Assembly (NCBI GenBank): GCA_016932505.1 | Contig: JAFGCT010000007.1 | Span: 85,089 to 149,088, forward strand | From: Candidatus Peregrinibacteria bacterium | Lineage (GTDB): Bacteria > Patescibacteriota > Gracilibacteria > UM-FILTER-43-11 | Direction of reading: 5' to 3' | Length of the DNA: 64,000 bases | In this document: piece after piece, positions 1 to 8,118 of the stretch | Layout of the letters: every line of letters starts with the position of its first letter | Position numbering within the stretch: the stretch's first letter is position 1 | Position numbers and translations under genes: made by a program | The notes under the pieces: generated by a model | The model's input: only the letters and a program-made list of their open reading frames with translations | Told to the model about the DNA's origin: nothing | Database searches by the model: none

Positions 1-1271
1 AGTGTTGTCATAATAAGCATAGGGAATACAGCAATGGTTGCAATTTGACTGATACCCATAAATGCACCAAATGCCAACATCAACAAAATAATTAGTGTTG
101 AAATAGTAAGCACTATTGCAATACGAGGTATGTGTAATAATCGAAAACGGTCAAGAGCCTTACGCAATATAGCACCTGTAAAAATAATAATTACAAGAAT
201 TACCAATCCAAATTTAAGACCAAGCGCTAAAAATGAAAGAGTAATAATAGAAGGAGTATATAAACCGAAAGTTGTAATACCAATTACCTGCTTTAAAAAT
301 GCAATTATTGTTGCGATTACCGGAAGCATGAGCAATAGTACAATTGTATTACTTGGTATCCCTTTGGTAATCATAAAGCTTACCAAATAAGATATTGAAT
401 TCCAAATGCCAACACGCCCAGTTTCCTCATTAATAATACTGTAGTCAGAAAATCTAGTTTCTAACTTTGAAACAAATTCCTGCATATTCTCTGAAGTAAT
501 AAGGTTATTTAGTTCAGTTTGGCGAACAATAACAATTTGCTCAGGATTTATTATGTTGTAATTAGCCTGCATAATCCTGGCAAGAGTATTTATATTATCA
601 TCTGTTATAACAACAATACTTTTCCCTTTTAAGGATTCTTTTATTTTTATCTGCTCATCTTCCGTAGGTTGTTGAATTAAGCGTGTAAGAGCATTAACTC
701 CGCTTCCACGTGATGTCCAAGTTATAATTGGATCTGCATTGTTCAAAATAGAAACCTGATCAGATAATTTCTTTGAAAGTGATTCTTCAGACATAAAAGC
801 CGTAGTACTTTCATAACTATCAAGAAGAAAAATATAAATACCATCCTCCTCTGCCTCAGCTTTAAAATTTGCAATACTATCTTTCATTTCAGTCACATCT
901 GTAAGCATTAAAATAAGCTTAGTATAGGCAAATACATCACGCTGCACTGATTCAACTTCTTCACCTTGAGTAATAGTAAGAGTAACAAGATAATTACCAG
1001 GTTCAGAATAAGTATGAACAGCTTCAATTTCACGAGAAATACCACTATCATCACCAAAATCCCACATATATTTAATGGGCTCATCATTATCAATTAAAAA
1101 TGATGAAGAGGCATCAAAAATAATGTTTTTGCCAACCTGAACCACCTGATCCGCTGTAATAACTGGACGAATTTTATTTAAATCAAATTCAACTGCATTA
1201 GCAGTTTGTGTCATTAATATTGACGGAAGCAAAAGGAATGCAATCAATATTGAAATAAGTAATTTTTTCAT
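1..1271 (-). CDS. Exported PKD-domain / multi-TM protein resembling the 7TM-transglutaminase-associated family (3' end outside window)
   Basis: Partial gene: it starts at the ATG complementing 1269-1271 and stays open to the left edge (423 complete codons), so its C-terminus is missing. Residues 1-26 are a signal peptide (Lys-Lys, hydrophobic core, ending TANA). Residues about 33-115 form a PKD-like beta domain with WDFGDDSG at 70-77 and a HTYSEPGNY strand. A soluble alpha/beta region follows to about 300, then closely packed membrane helices containing LLMLPVIATIIAF and TTFGLYTPSI. That helix block resembles the family described as seven TM helices usually fused to an inactive transglutaminase (PF14402), recognised here from motifs only. 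It would sit in the cytoplasmic membrane with the PKD part outside. No Shine-Dalgarno is visible. ilvE lies 24 bp upstream on the same strand and may be cotranscribed. Function is unknown. Confidence 0.72.
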   Translation of the reverse strand, partial: MKKLLISILIAFLLLPSILMTQTANAVEFDLNKIRPVITADQVVQVGKNIIFDASSSFLIDNDEPIKYMWDFGDDSGISREIEAVHTYSEPGNYLVTLTITQGEEVESVQRDVFAYTKLILMLTDVTEMKDSIANFKAEAEEDGIYIFLLDSYESTTAFMSEESLSKKLSDQVSILNNADPIITWTSRGSGVNALTRLIQQPTEDEQIKIKESLKGKSIVVITDDNINTLARIMQANYNIINPEQIVIVRQTELNNLITSENMQEFVSKLETRFSDYSIINEETGRVGIWNSISYLVSFMITKGIPSNTIVLLLMLPVIATIIAFLKQVIGITTFGLYTPSIITLSFLALGLKFGLVILVIIIFTGAILRKALDRFRLLHIPRIAIVLTISTLIILLMLAFGAFMGISQIATIAVFPMLIMTT

Positions 1272-1295
1272 AATATTTAATTTAATTCGTAATTA

Positions 1296-2198
1296 TCAAT
1301 TAACATAAGTTAGCCATTTTCTATATTTAGAGTTTCTTCCTCTTACAACATCCATATAATCATCTTTTAATTTCTTAGTAACCGGTCCTATTGTACCACT
1401 TCCAATCTTCTTGTTGTCTAAATAACCAATTGGTGTTATTTCAGCCGCAGTTCCAGTAAAAAATGCCTCATCTGAATTGTAAATATCTTTTGGCTTAAAA
1501 TGTTTTTCTATAACTTTGTAGCCAATATCCTTTGAGACAGTAATAATTGAATCTCTAGTAAAACCAGCCAAAATATTATCCGAAGGAGGCGTATATAATA
1601 CACCATTTTTAACAATAAAGATATTCTCACCAGGCCCCTCTGCGACATTCCCTTTATAATCCAAAAACAAGGCTTCATCGTATCCAGCCTTATGAACTTC
1701 CAAGCTAGCCATAATAGAATTAGCATAATGCCCAGTTATTTTTGCGTTAATATCAGTAGTATTGGGATGGATCCTTATAAATTTAGTTATTCCAACTTTA
1801 ATTGCATCACCTCCAAGATAAGAAGCAAAACCTAATGCAAACATTGATACATTTACTTTTGCGCCAAGTGGACACAAACCCATTTTTCCATAACCATAAT
1901 ATGCAATCGGACGAAGATAACCACTTTTAATCTTATTCCTTTTAACCAGCTTAACAGCATCTTCACTCATTTGTTTTTGAGAAAAAGGAATTTTTATTCC
2001 AATTGCATTTGCTGAATAAAAAAATCTTTTTATGTGATCTTTTAAACGAAAAATAACCGGACCATCTGGAGTATTATATACCCTAAGCCCCTCAAAAACA
2101 GCACCACCATAGTGCAAGCTATGAGTAAAAATGTGTATCTTAGAATCATTCCACTTCTTAAATTTCCCATCCATCCAAATATATTTAGTTGTATTCAT
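1296..2198 (-). CDS. ilvE: Branched-chain amino acid aminotransferase
   Basis: PLP enzyme of fold type IV that transfers the amino group between glutamate and the 2-oxo acids of Leu, Ile and Val in the cytoplasm. The protein has 300 residues, the usual length. It begins with the family opening IWMDGKF and has HYGGAVFEGLRVY at about 29-41, the PLP-binding lysine at K153 (NAKITGHYANS) and EGPGENIFIVK from E187, the conserved loop following the PLP glutamate. The ATG at 2198 is chosen because the family N-terminus starts there; no Shine-Dalgarno precedes it. A promoter-like pair lies 23 bp upstream. No other branched-chain biosynthetic gene is present in the window, so the enzyme may work in amino-acid catabolism, feeding 2-oxo acids to the ferredoxin oxidoreductase at 58.7-61.3 kb; that link is inference. 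Confidence 0.95.
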   Translation of the reverse strand: MNTTKYIWMDGKFKKWNDSKIHIFTHSLHYGGAVFEGLRVYNTPDGPVIFRLKDHIKRFFYSANAIGIKIPFSQKQMSEDAVKLVKRNKIKSGYLRPIAYYGYGKMGLCPLGAKVNVSMFALGFASYLGGDAIKVGITKFIRIHPNTTDINAKITGHYANSIMASLEVHKAGYDEALFLDYKGNVAEGPGENIFIVKNGVLYTPPSDNILAGFTRDSIITVSKDIGYKVIEKHFKPKDIYNSDEAFFTGTAAEITPIGYLDNKKIGSGTIGPVTKKLKDDYMDVVRGRNSKYRKWLTYVN

Positions 2199-2220
2199 AT
2201 GGTTAATAATTTTCTAGCTT

Positions 2221-2249
2221 AGTTTAACAAAAAAAGGCTCAAAACTCAA
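2221..2249 (-). promoter_or_regulatory. Promoter of ilvE
   Basis: On the minus strand TTGAGT (2249-2244) and TAAACT (2226-2221) are separated by 17 bp, placing a start about 16 nt upstream of the ilvE ATG. The match is by eye and the -10 is imperfect. Confidence 0.45.
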
Positions 2250-2273
2250 TCATAGAAAATCATTCCTAAAATA

Positions 2274-2849
2274 CTAATAATCAATCCCCTCTATCGCATC
2301 TTGCCCATTTTTAAAATAATGTTTGATTTCCTGTACATCGGACACAAGGTCGGCTTTTTCTATCAACCAATCGGGTGCATTACGACCTGTAAGGACTAAA
2401 TGTGTATTAGAAGGACACTGATTAATAAGGTTCTGAACAGATAATTCATCTATTAAATCCAAATTCATGCAATTTATTATTTCGTCACAGACAATAAGAA
2501 AATAATTATCCTTATATAAAGTATGAACTTTTTCAAGAGCAAGACTTGCCTCTTCCTTGTCGTTATAGGTATTTTCAAATCTAAAAGTTTTGGATTGAGC
2601 ACTGAATCTTTCCAATCCAAAACGAAATATCTCTATATTAAAAAGATTCAATTTTGAATCTTCAAATTTGAATCTTGAATTTGATTTTTTTTCTTGCAAA
2701 AATTCGAAAATATTTTGCTCGCCATAATGGCTACCTCCCTTATCAAAAAAGACTATACCCACCTTCTTTCCCCATCCTAAAGCCCTTAAAGCGGTACCCA
2801 AAGCGCTCGTGGTCTTCCCCTTGCCATTTCCTGTTATTACTAAAATCAT
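2274..2849 (-). CDS. cobO: Cob(I)yrinic acid a,c-diamide (corrinoid) adenosyltransferase, CobA/CobO/BtuR type
   Basis: Transfers the adenosyl group of ATP to the cobalt of a corrinoid, giving the adenosylcobalamin form. The 191-residue protein starts almost directly with the P-loop GNGKGKTT (residues 7-14) followed by SALGTALRALGWGKKVGIV, and ends with the family signature VQEIKHYFKNGQDAIEGIDY. A VCDEI strand gives the Walker B region and LTGRNAP the later conserved loop. No corrin-ring biosynthesis genes are in the window, so it more likely activates scavenged cobalamin. The gene is divergent from nrdJ, a ribonucleotide reductase that needs exactly this cofactor; the 252-bp shared upstream region suggests a functional pairing. 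A radical SAM protein lies 5 kb away. The start at 2849 fits the family N-terminus. Confidence 0.92.
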   Translation of the reverse strand: MILVITGNGKGKTTSALGTALRALGWGKKVGIVFFDKGGSHYGEQNIFEFLQEKKSNSRFKFEDSKLNLFNIEIFRFGLERFSAQSKTFRFENTYNDKEEASLALEKVHTLYKDNYFLIVCDEIINCMNLDLIDELSVQNLINQCPSNTHLVLTGRNAPDWLIEKADLVSDVQEIKHYFKNGQDAIEGIDY

Positions 2850-2920
2850 ATGAATATCTATATGTAGTATGTCTAGCGTTATCTTTATACAAGATATGGT
2901 GTCCCGTCAAGAATAATTAT

Positions 2921-2948
2921 TTGACTTAGATTTAACTCCACGTAAAAT
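2921..2948 (+). promoter_or_regulatory. Promoter of nrdJ
   Basis: TTGACT (2921-2926), a 16-bp spacer and TAAAAT (2943-2948). It predicts a start near 2955 and a leader of about 147 nt before the nrdJ ATG. Confidence 0.6.
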
Positions 2949-3068
2949 GAGGGTTGCTTTCAAAAACAAAAACAGGTCCGCTTAACGGGTCCATTTTTAC
3001 CCTCTGAAATCTTTAAAACTAGAGACTATCTTGAACCCCTCCTCTTACTTCAAGATTAATGTCTTTTT
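2949..3068 (+). promoter_or_regulatory. Structured leader with terminator-like hairpin upstream of nrdJ (candidate attenuator or riboswitch)
   Basis: Two layers of pairing are visible. First, GAGGGT (2949-2954) complements ACCCTC (2999-3004), enclosing a small GGtCC/GGtCC hairpin (2975-2979 with 2988-2992). Second, AGAC-t-ATCTTGAA (3023-3035) pairs with TTCAAGAT-taat-GTCT (3049-3064), and a T-run follows at once, the shape of an intrinsic terminator inside the 5' UTR. Its loop is pyrimidine-rich (CCCCTCCTCTTAC). The predicted transcription start near 2955 would leave the first GAGGGT arm out, so the upstream pairing is doubtful unless an earlier promoter is used. No classical cobalamin-riboswitch B12 box was recognised. 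I recall a candidate cis-regulatory RNA named after nrdJ from metagenomic surveys; whether this is a member cannot be judged here. Confidence 0.45.
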
Positions 3069-3101
3069 GTTCTCTATTAATTAATTAACCACAAAACAAA
3101 T

Positions 3102-6100
3102 ATGCAGACAACGCGCCCAACACACGGCCTTTCGATTAGCCGATTTTTTACAACTCCAGGTAAAGATCCTTTAAAAGAGATTGAATATGTTCAACGTGAT
3201 TGCCGTATTACAAAACAAGACGGTTCAATCGTATTTGAAATGAAAGGATTTAAAACACCAAAAAGCTGGTCTCAGAATGCAAGCGATATTATGGCATCTA
3301 AATATGCCCGTAAAGCAGGAGTCCCTCAAAAAAGCGAAACTGGTGAAGATATACTAGGACCGGAAAAAGGAGCTGATCAGGTTATTAGCCGTATGACAGG
3401 GTGCTGGCGTATGTGGGGAGAAAAGCATGGTTATTTCGCAAGCAAAGAAGATGCAGATACCTACGAAGCGGAAATGAACCATATGCTAATAAACCAAATG
3501 TCTGCTCCAAATTCACCACAATGGTTTAATACAGGTCTAAATTCAGCTTATGGCATTAATGGTCCTGCACAAGGCCATTATTACGCCGATCCAAAAACAG
3601 GTGAAATTAAAAAATCAGAAGATTCTTACACTCACCCACAACCTCATGCCTGCTTTATTCAATCCGTTAAAGATGATCTTGTTAATGAAGGAGGAATAAT
3701 GGATTTATGGATGCGTGAAGCTAGATTATTTAAATATGGTTCTGGTACAGGTACTAACTTTTCCGCCATACGCGGGGAAGGCGAAACCTTATCAGGAGGA
3801 GGCTTTTCTTCAGGCTTAATGTCCTTCCTTAAAATCGGAGACCGTGCAGCAGGTGCAATTAAATCAGGTGGAACAACTCGCCGTGCAGCTAAGATGGTAT
3901 GTCTAGATATCGACCACCCGGAAATTGAATCATTTATTAACTGGAAAGTAGAAGAAGAAAAGAAAGTAGCGGCTCTTATTGCCGCAGGTTATTCAAACGA
4001 TTTTAATGGAGATGCATATGCTACTGTCTCAGGTCAGAATTCAAATAATTCAATTCGTATTTCTAACAAATTTATGAAAGCGGTTGAAAATGATGACGAT
4101 TTTGACCTTATAAGAAGAACAAACGGAAAATCTTTCAAATCATTAAGCGCACGCAAACTTTGGAATCAAATAGGATATGCTGCATGGGCTTGTGCAGACC
4201 CTGGTTTACAATTCGATTCTACAATCAACGAATGGCACACATGTCCAAAAGACGGTCGAATTAATGCTTCTAATCCTTGCAGTGAATACATGTTTCTTGA
4301 TGACACAGCCTGCAATCTTGCCTCACTCAATCTTGAAAAATTCATGGATGAGAAAATGGAAAAATTTGATATCAAGGCATACCGACACGCTATCCGCCTA
4401 TGGACAATAACACTTGAAATAAGTGTTTTAATGGCTCAATTCCCAAGTTATGAAATTGCAAAAAAAAGTTATGAATATCGAACTCTAGGATTAGGCTATG
4501 CAAACCTTGGCACTGTATTAATGCTTCTTGGAATTCCATATGACAGCGATGAAGGTCGTGGAATTGCAGCAGCTCTTACCTCTATAATCACAGGAGCCGC
4601 TTATGAAACATCATCCGAGATGGCAGAAGCATACGGCCCATTCGTAAGATACGAACATAATAAAACAGATATGCTTCGTGTTATAAGAAATCACAAACGT
4701 GCAGCATACAATGCATCTAATAACGAATATGAAGACCTTGAAATAAAACCTGTCGGACTTGATAAAAAATATTGCCCTGATTATTTATACGAAGCTTCTT
4801 GCAAAGCATGGGATCAGGCACTTGAAAAAGGAAAAGAGCACGGTTTCAGAAATGCTCAAGTTTCAGTTATTGCTCCAACCGGTACAATCGGATTATTAAT
4901 GGACTGCGATACTACAGGTGTTGAACCGGATTTCGCTCTCGTCAAATTCAAGAAACTTTCAGGTGGAGGTTACATGAAAATTGTTAATCAGTCTGTTACT
5001 TCAGCACTAAATAAACTTGGATATTCAAAAACCGAAGCTAAAGAAATAATTGATTATATAATTGGTAAAGGCTCTCTTGTAGATGCACCATTTATTAATT
5101 GGAAAACATTAAAAGAAAAAGGATTGAATGAAGAAGAATTAATAATAATTGAAAAAGGAATCAGAAATGCGTTCAGTATAAATATGGCCTTCAACAAATT
5201 CACTATTGGAACAGATGCTCTTGAAAGAATAGGTATTGACGCAGATAAATATGAAGATGCTGGATTCGATTTTCTAAAAGAAGTGGGATTTTCAAATGAA
5301 GAGATTGAAGCTGCTAACGAATATGCAACAGGAACAATGACCATTGAAGGGGCACCGCACCTTAAAGATGAGCACCTAGCAGTATTTGACTGTGCAAATA
5401 GATGTGGATCAAAAGGCAAACGTTTTATCTACCACACAGGTCACATAAAAATGCTTGCTGCAGTTCAACCTTTCGTCTCAGGATCAATATCAAAAACAAT
5501 TAACATGCCAAACGAAGTTGAAACAAAAGACGTACTTCAAGCATATGAAATGAGCTGGAAATTAGGTTTAAAAGCTAACGCTATTTACCGTGACGGATGC
5601 AAACTTTCCCAACCTCTTAATACATCTTCAAAAGAAGCTAAAAAAGCAGATAAAAAGATTGAAATGAGCGAAGTAGAAATAACAAAAAAACCTCTTCGCC
5701 GTCGTTTAAGCCCAGAACGCCAATCTATAACTCATAAATTTGCCATAGCCGGTCACGAAGGATATTTCACAGTTGGATTATACGACGACGGCACACCTGG
5801 TGAGTTCTTTATTAAAATGAGTAAAGAGGGTTCTACTCTTTCTGGAATTATGGATAGCCTTGCTCTTTCCGTTTCATTAAATCTTCAATATGGCGTACCA
5901 CTTGAGGTTCTTATCTCTAAATTCACCCACTCTCGCTTCGAACCATCCGGAATGACATCTAACAACGAAATTCCTATCGTTAAATCAATTATGGATTATA
6001 TAGGAAGATGGTTAGCTCTTAAATTTCTTACAAAAGATGAAGCGAAAAAGTATCATAATGGTGATTTAATAGAACGCGCATATGGTGAAGGAACCATGTC

Positions 6101-6383
6101 AGCAAAAGGAGTAATCCCAAATATAAGAAGCACTATCACACTTGGCGAACCTAAAGAAAAAGAAGCCGACAAAGAAAAACTTCTTATTAAAGTTCTTGAA
6201 AGTGCAAAAATGAAACCAGCCAAAAAAGCTGTTGCTATAGGTTCTAAAACAACAACATATACAACACCCGTAGCTTATCAAAACGACGACGCTCCAATGT
6301 GTCACAACTGCGGTTCTGTAATGGTTCGCAATGGAAGCTGTTATAAATGTTTAGATTGCGGTGAAACATCTGGTTGTAGTTAA
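3102..6383 (+). CDS. nrdJ: Adenosylcobalamin-dependent (class II) ribonucleoside-diphosphate reductase
   Basis: Makes deoxyribonucleotides from ribonucleotides without oxygen, using adenosylcobalamin to form the thiyl radical. The protein has 1093 residues, typical for the long class II form. The three active-site cysteines expected by analogy with class I are C184 (HACFIQS), C393 in NPCSE (391-395, thiyl radical position) and C404 (ACNLASLNL). PTGTIG, VQPFVSGSISKTINMP and GSGTGTNFSAIR are also present. The C-terminus (about 1067-1092) is a cysteine-rich tail with CHNC and CLDC pairs, probably redox-active or zinc-binding. The ATG at 3102 has an A-rich leader and no Shine-Dalgarno. The divergent adenosyltransferase upstream would supply the cofactor. 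The leader holds an attenuator-like hairpin, and a strong terminator follows the gene. Confidence 0.96.
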   Translation: MQTTRPTHGLSISRFFTTPGKDPLKEIEYVQRDCRITKQDGSIVFEMKGFKTPKSWSQNASDIMASKYARKAGVPQKSETGEDILGPEKGADQVISRMTGCWRMWGEKHGYFASKEDADTYEAEMNHMLINQMSAPNSPQWFNTGLNSAYGINGPAQGHYYADPKTGEIKKSEDSYTHPQPHACFIQSVKDDLVNEGGIMDLWMREARLFKYGSGTGTNFSAIRGEGETLSGGGFSSGLMSFLKIGDRAAGAIKSGGTTRRAAKMVCLDIDHPEIESFINWKVEEEKKVAALIAAGYSNDFNGDAYATVSGQNSNNSIRISNKFMKAVENDDDFDLIRRTNGKSFKSLSARKLWNQIGYAAWACADPGLQFDSTINEWHTCPKDGRINASNPCSEYMFLDDTACNLASLNLEKFMDEKMEKFDIKAYRHAIRLWTITLEISVLMAQFPSYEIAKKSYEYRTLGLGYANLGTVLMLLGIPYDSDEGRGIAAALTSIITGAAYETSSEMAEAYGPFVRYEHNKTDMLRVIRNHKRAAYNASNNEYEDLEIKPVGLDKKYCPDYLYEASCKAWDQALEKGKEHGFRNAQVSVIAPTGTIGLLMDCDTTGVEPDFALVKFKKLSGGGYMKIVNQSVTSALNKLGYSKTEAKEIIDYIIGKGSLVDAPFINWKTLKEKGLNEEELIIIEKGIRNAFSINMAFNKFTIGTDALERIGIDADKYEDAGFDFLKEVGFSNEEIEAANEYATGTMTIEGAPHLKDEHLAVFDCANRCGSKGKRFIYHTGHIKMLAAVQPFVSGSISKTINMPNEVETKDVLQAYEMSWKLGLKANAIYRDGCKLSQPLNTSSKEAKKADKKIEMSEVEITKKPLRRRLSPERQSITHKFAIAGHEGYFTVGLYDDGTPGEFFIKMSKEGSTLSGIMDSLALSVSLNLQYGVPLEVLISKFTHSRFEPSGMTSNNEIPIVKSIMDYIGRWLALKFLTKDEAKKYHNGDLIERAYGEGTMSAKGVIPNIRSTITLGEPKEKEADKEKLLIKVLESAKMKPAKKAVAIGSKTTTYTTPVAYQNDDAPMCHNCGSVMVRNGSCYKCLDCGETSGCS

Positions 6384-6410
6384 AAAATTAATCGGACTTG
6401 CCCATAACTT

Positions 6411-6447
6411 AAAAACACTTTCATCTGATCCCGATGAAAGTGTTTTT
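6411..6447 (+). terminator. Rho-independent terminator after nrdJ
   Basis: A perfect 15-bp stem: AAAAACACTTTCATC (6411-6425) and its complement at 6433-6447 with a 7-nt loop, ending in TTTTT. Being A-rich on one arm and T-rich on the other, it could act on both strands. Confidence 0.85.
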
Positions 6448-6485
6448 GCATACATGCCGAAGGATTGTGATATTATTACGACGAT

Positions 6486-7229
6486 ATGTATAAATCAGAA
6501 TTCCAAATCACTGACAATATTAGTAATAATTCATTTTCTTTTTCAAAAAGGAAAACCCCAACTATAACTGTCCCGAAAATTATTGACGGAGAAATTGACG
6601 ACGTAAAAATCGGAGATAAAATTGTATTTGAAGACTTTGACGAACACGGTGATCTAAAATCATGCGTCGGTCTTAAAAATTTTATTAGAACAACTCACCC
6701 AATCACAAAAAAACCGATAATAATTGTAGATAATCATAATCATGTATTTTATTTTTGGTATGAAGCGCGAAAGAATAAACAAGTTAAAGATGGAGGCCTA
6801 CTTGTCCACATCGACCAGCATAAAGACGTAAGAAAACCAGATTCATATTTATTAAAACCTGAATCGGAAGACCTGAAAAAAGTATTCGAGTTCACAAACA
6901 CTATTCTAAACGTCGGCAATTACATACCATCTGCAATGGACGAGGGGTTGATTGGAGATTTGATTTCTATAACAAGTGAAACAGAAATCGCAAATCACAA
7001 ATCACAAACCTTGCCTACCGGCAGGCAGGTCAAAAATCATAAATCGTTAATCGTAAATATTGATTTAGACTTCTGGGCTCCTGAAATGGATTATATTAAT
7101 AATAAATTAAAAACTGAGTTCACTAAAAAATGGATGGAAGCAGCGGATATTATTACCATTGCAACCAGTCCATTTTTTATTGATCAAAATCTCGCAATAA
7201 AAGTTCTAAAAGAACTTCTATTGTATTAA
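6486..7229 (+). CDS. UPF0489 / peptide-arginase-like protein
   Basis: A 247-residue cytoplasmic protein. The motifs VDNHNHVFYFWYEA, LLVHIDQHKDVR and IVNIDLDFWAPE match the pattern of UPF0489 proteins, a ureohydrolase-like family in which such His/Asp clusters bind metal and some members act on arginine residues of peptides. Here the HIDQHKD and NIDLDFW clusters give plausible metal ligands. Substrate and role are unknown. The ATG at 6486 has no Shine-Dalgarno; no later Met would keep the VDNHNH motif. Between the two metal motifs the gene carries an in-frame insertion of low-complexity residues around LPTGRQV, encoded by a palindromic DNA repeat (7012-7027), so the ORF tolerated a repeat insertion. 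It stands alone between the nrdJ terminator and the convergent slipin gene. Confidence 0.65.
   Translation: MYKSEFQITDNISNNSFSFSKRKTPTITVPKIIDGEIDDVKIGDKIVFEDFDEHGDLKSCVGLKNFIRTTHPITKKPIIIVDNHNHVFYFWYEARKNKQVKDGGLLVHIDQHKDVRKPDSYLLKPESEDLKKVFEFTNTILNVGNYIPSAMDEGLIGDLISITSETEIANHKSQTLPTGRQVKNHKSLIVNIDLDFWAPEMDYINNKLKTEFTKKWMEAADIITIATSPFFIDQNLAIKVLKELLLY
7012..7027. repeat. Small palindromic repeat inside the UPF0489 gene (LPTGRQ-encoding)
   Basis: TGCCTACCGGCAGGCA is a palindrome except for one mismatched pair, is GC-rich in an AT-rich gene, and is read in frame as part of LPTGRQV. The flanks are runs of AATCACAAATCAC and ATCATAAATC. This peptide signature is a recurrent trace of short intragenic repeats in many bacterial genomes. 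Confidence 0.6.
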
Positions 7230-7230
7230 T

Positions 7231-8004
7231 TTATTTCTTGAGAGCTTCAGCCATTTCTGCGATAACCTTAAATCCATCATTTGGAATCATCCAAATAGTA
7301 GTATTTGATTGATCAGAAGAAAGATCATTAATTGACTGAAGTGTTCTTAAGTGAAGTGCTCCTGGTGCTTCTGCAAGAGTAGAAGCAGCTTTTCTCATAT
7401 TATCTGCAGCAGCAACCTCACCTTCAGCTTTTATGATAACAGCTCTCTTTTCACGTTCTGCTTCAGCTTCTTTCGCCATAGTTCTCTTCATATTATCCGG
7501 TAGACCAATATCTTTAAGTTCAACTGATTCAACTTTAATTCCCCAAGGATCACTTGCCTTATCAACAATTAATTGAATTCTACTTGCAATTTCATCTCTA
7601 TTTCTAAGTAATTCATCTAGCGTAGTTTCACCAACAGCATTACGCATAGTAGTTTGAGCAAGTTGAGAAACAGCAAAATAAAAATTTTCCACTTCAATTA
7701 CTGATTTAGCGGCATCACTAACTTTATAATAAATTACTGCATTAATACGAATAGATATATTGTCTTTTGTAATTGCCTCTTGATCGGGTACATCAACCAC
7801 TTTAGTACGAAGATCTACCTTTCTAATACTTTGAAAAACTGGAATGACAATTCTCCAACCTGGATTTTTCATACCAGTATATTTCCCCAAAGTAAACATA
7901 ACCCCTCTTTCATATTCGTTAATCTGCTTAATCATTATCACTATTAAAATTATTATAGGCACAGCCAAAGTGCTAATAATTGAATAAATTATTGAATCCT
8001 CCAT
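7231..8004 (-). CDS. Slipin / stomatin-like SPFH-domain membrane protein
   Basis: A 257-residue member of the stomatin/slipin group, which forms oligomeric scaffolds in membrane microdomains. One N-terminal hydrophobic segment (residues about 6-27) is followed by the typical slipin opening QINEYERGVMFTLGKYTG, then the SPFH core with VDLRTKVVDVPDQEAITKDN and VNAVIYYKV-like strands (here INAVIYYKVSDA), the LDELLRNRDEI helix and WGIKVESVELKDIGLPDNM. The C-terminal half is an Ala/Glu-rich coiled coil (AKEAEAEREKRAVIIKAEGE). There is no neighbouring NfeD-type protease gene, which often accompanies slipins. The gene is convergent with UPF0489, with a 1-bp gap between the ends. The ATG at 8004 fits the family start. 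Confidence 0.92.
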   Translation of the reverse strand: MEDSIIYSIISTLAVPIIILIVIMIKQINEYERGVMFTLGKYTGMKNPGWRIVIPVFQSIRKVDLRTKVVDVPDQEAITKDNISIRINAVIYYKVSDAAKSVIEVENFYFAVSQLAQTTMRNAVGETTLDELLRNRDEIASRIQLIVDKASDPWGIKVESVELKDIGLPDNMKRTMAKEAEAEREKRAVIIKAEGEVAAADNMRKAASTLAEAPGALHLRTLQSINDLSSDQSNTTIWMIPNDGFKVIAEMAEALKK

Positions 8005-8118
8005 AATTTTTAAATTATTTAATAAAACAATTCCAAGTATAAATCAAAAATCATGAATTTGTAATTAAAAATTCCATTACTCTTGCCTTTGCCCTTGCCT
8101 TTGCCTTATGCTTAACAT

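Noticed and set aside
130..390. Plus-strand ORF of 86 codons
   Set aside because: It lies antisense to the partial PKD/7TM gene, whose signal peptide, PKD motif and TM pattern are clear.
2850..3101. Cobalamin riboswitch in the cobO-nrdJ gap
   Set aside because: The conserved B12 box and the long aptamer were not seen; only a generic attenuator shape is supported.
5054..5419. Minus-strand ORF inside nrdJ
   Set aside because: Shadow of a strongly coding region on the opposite strand.
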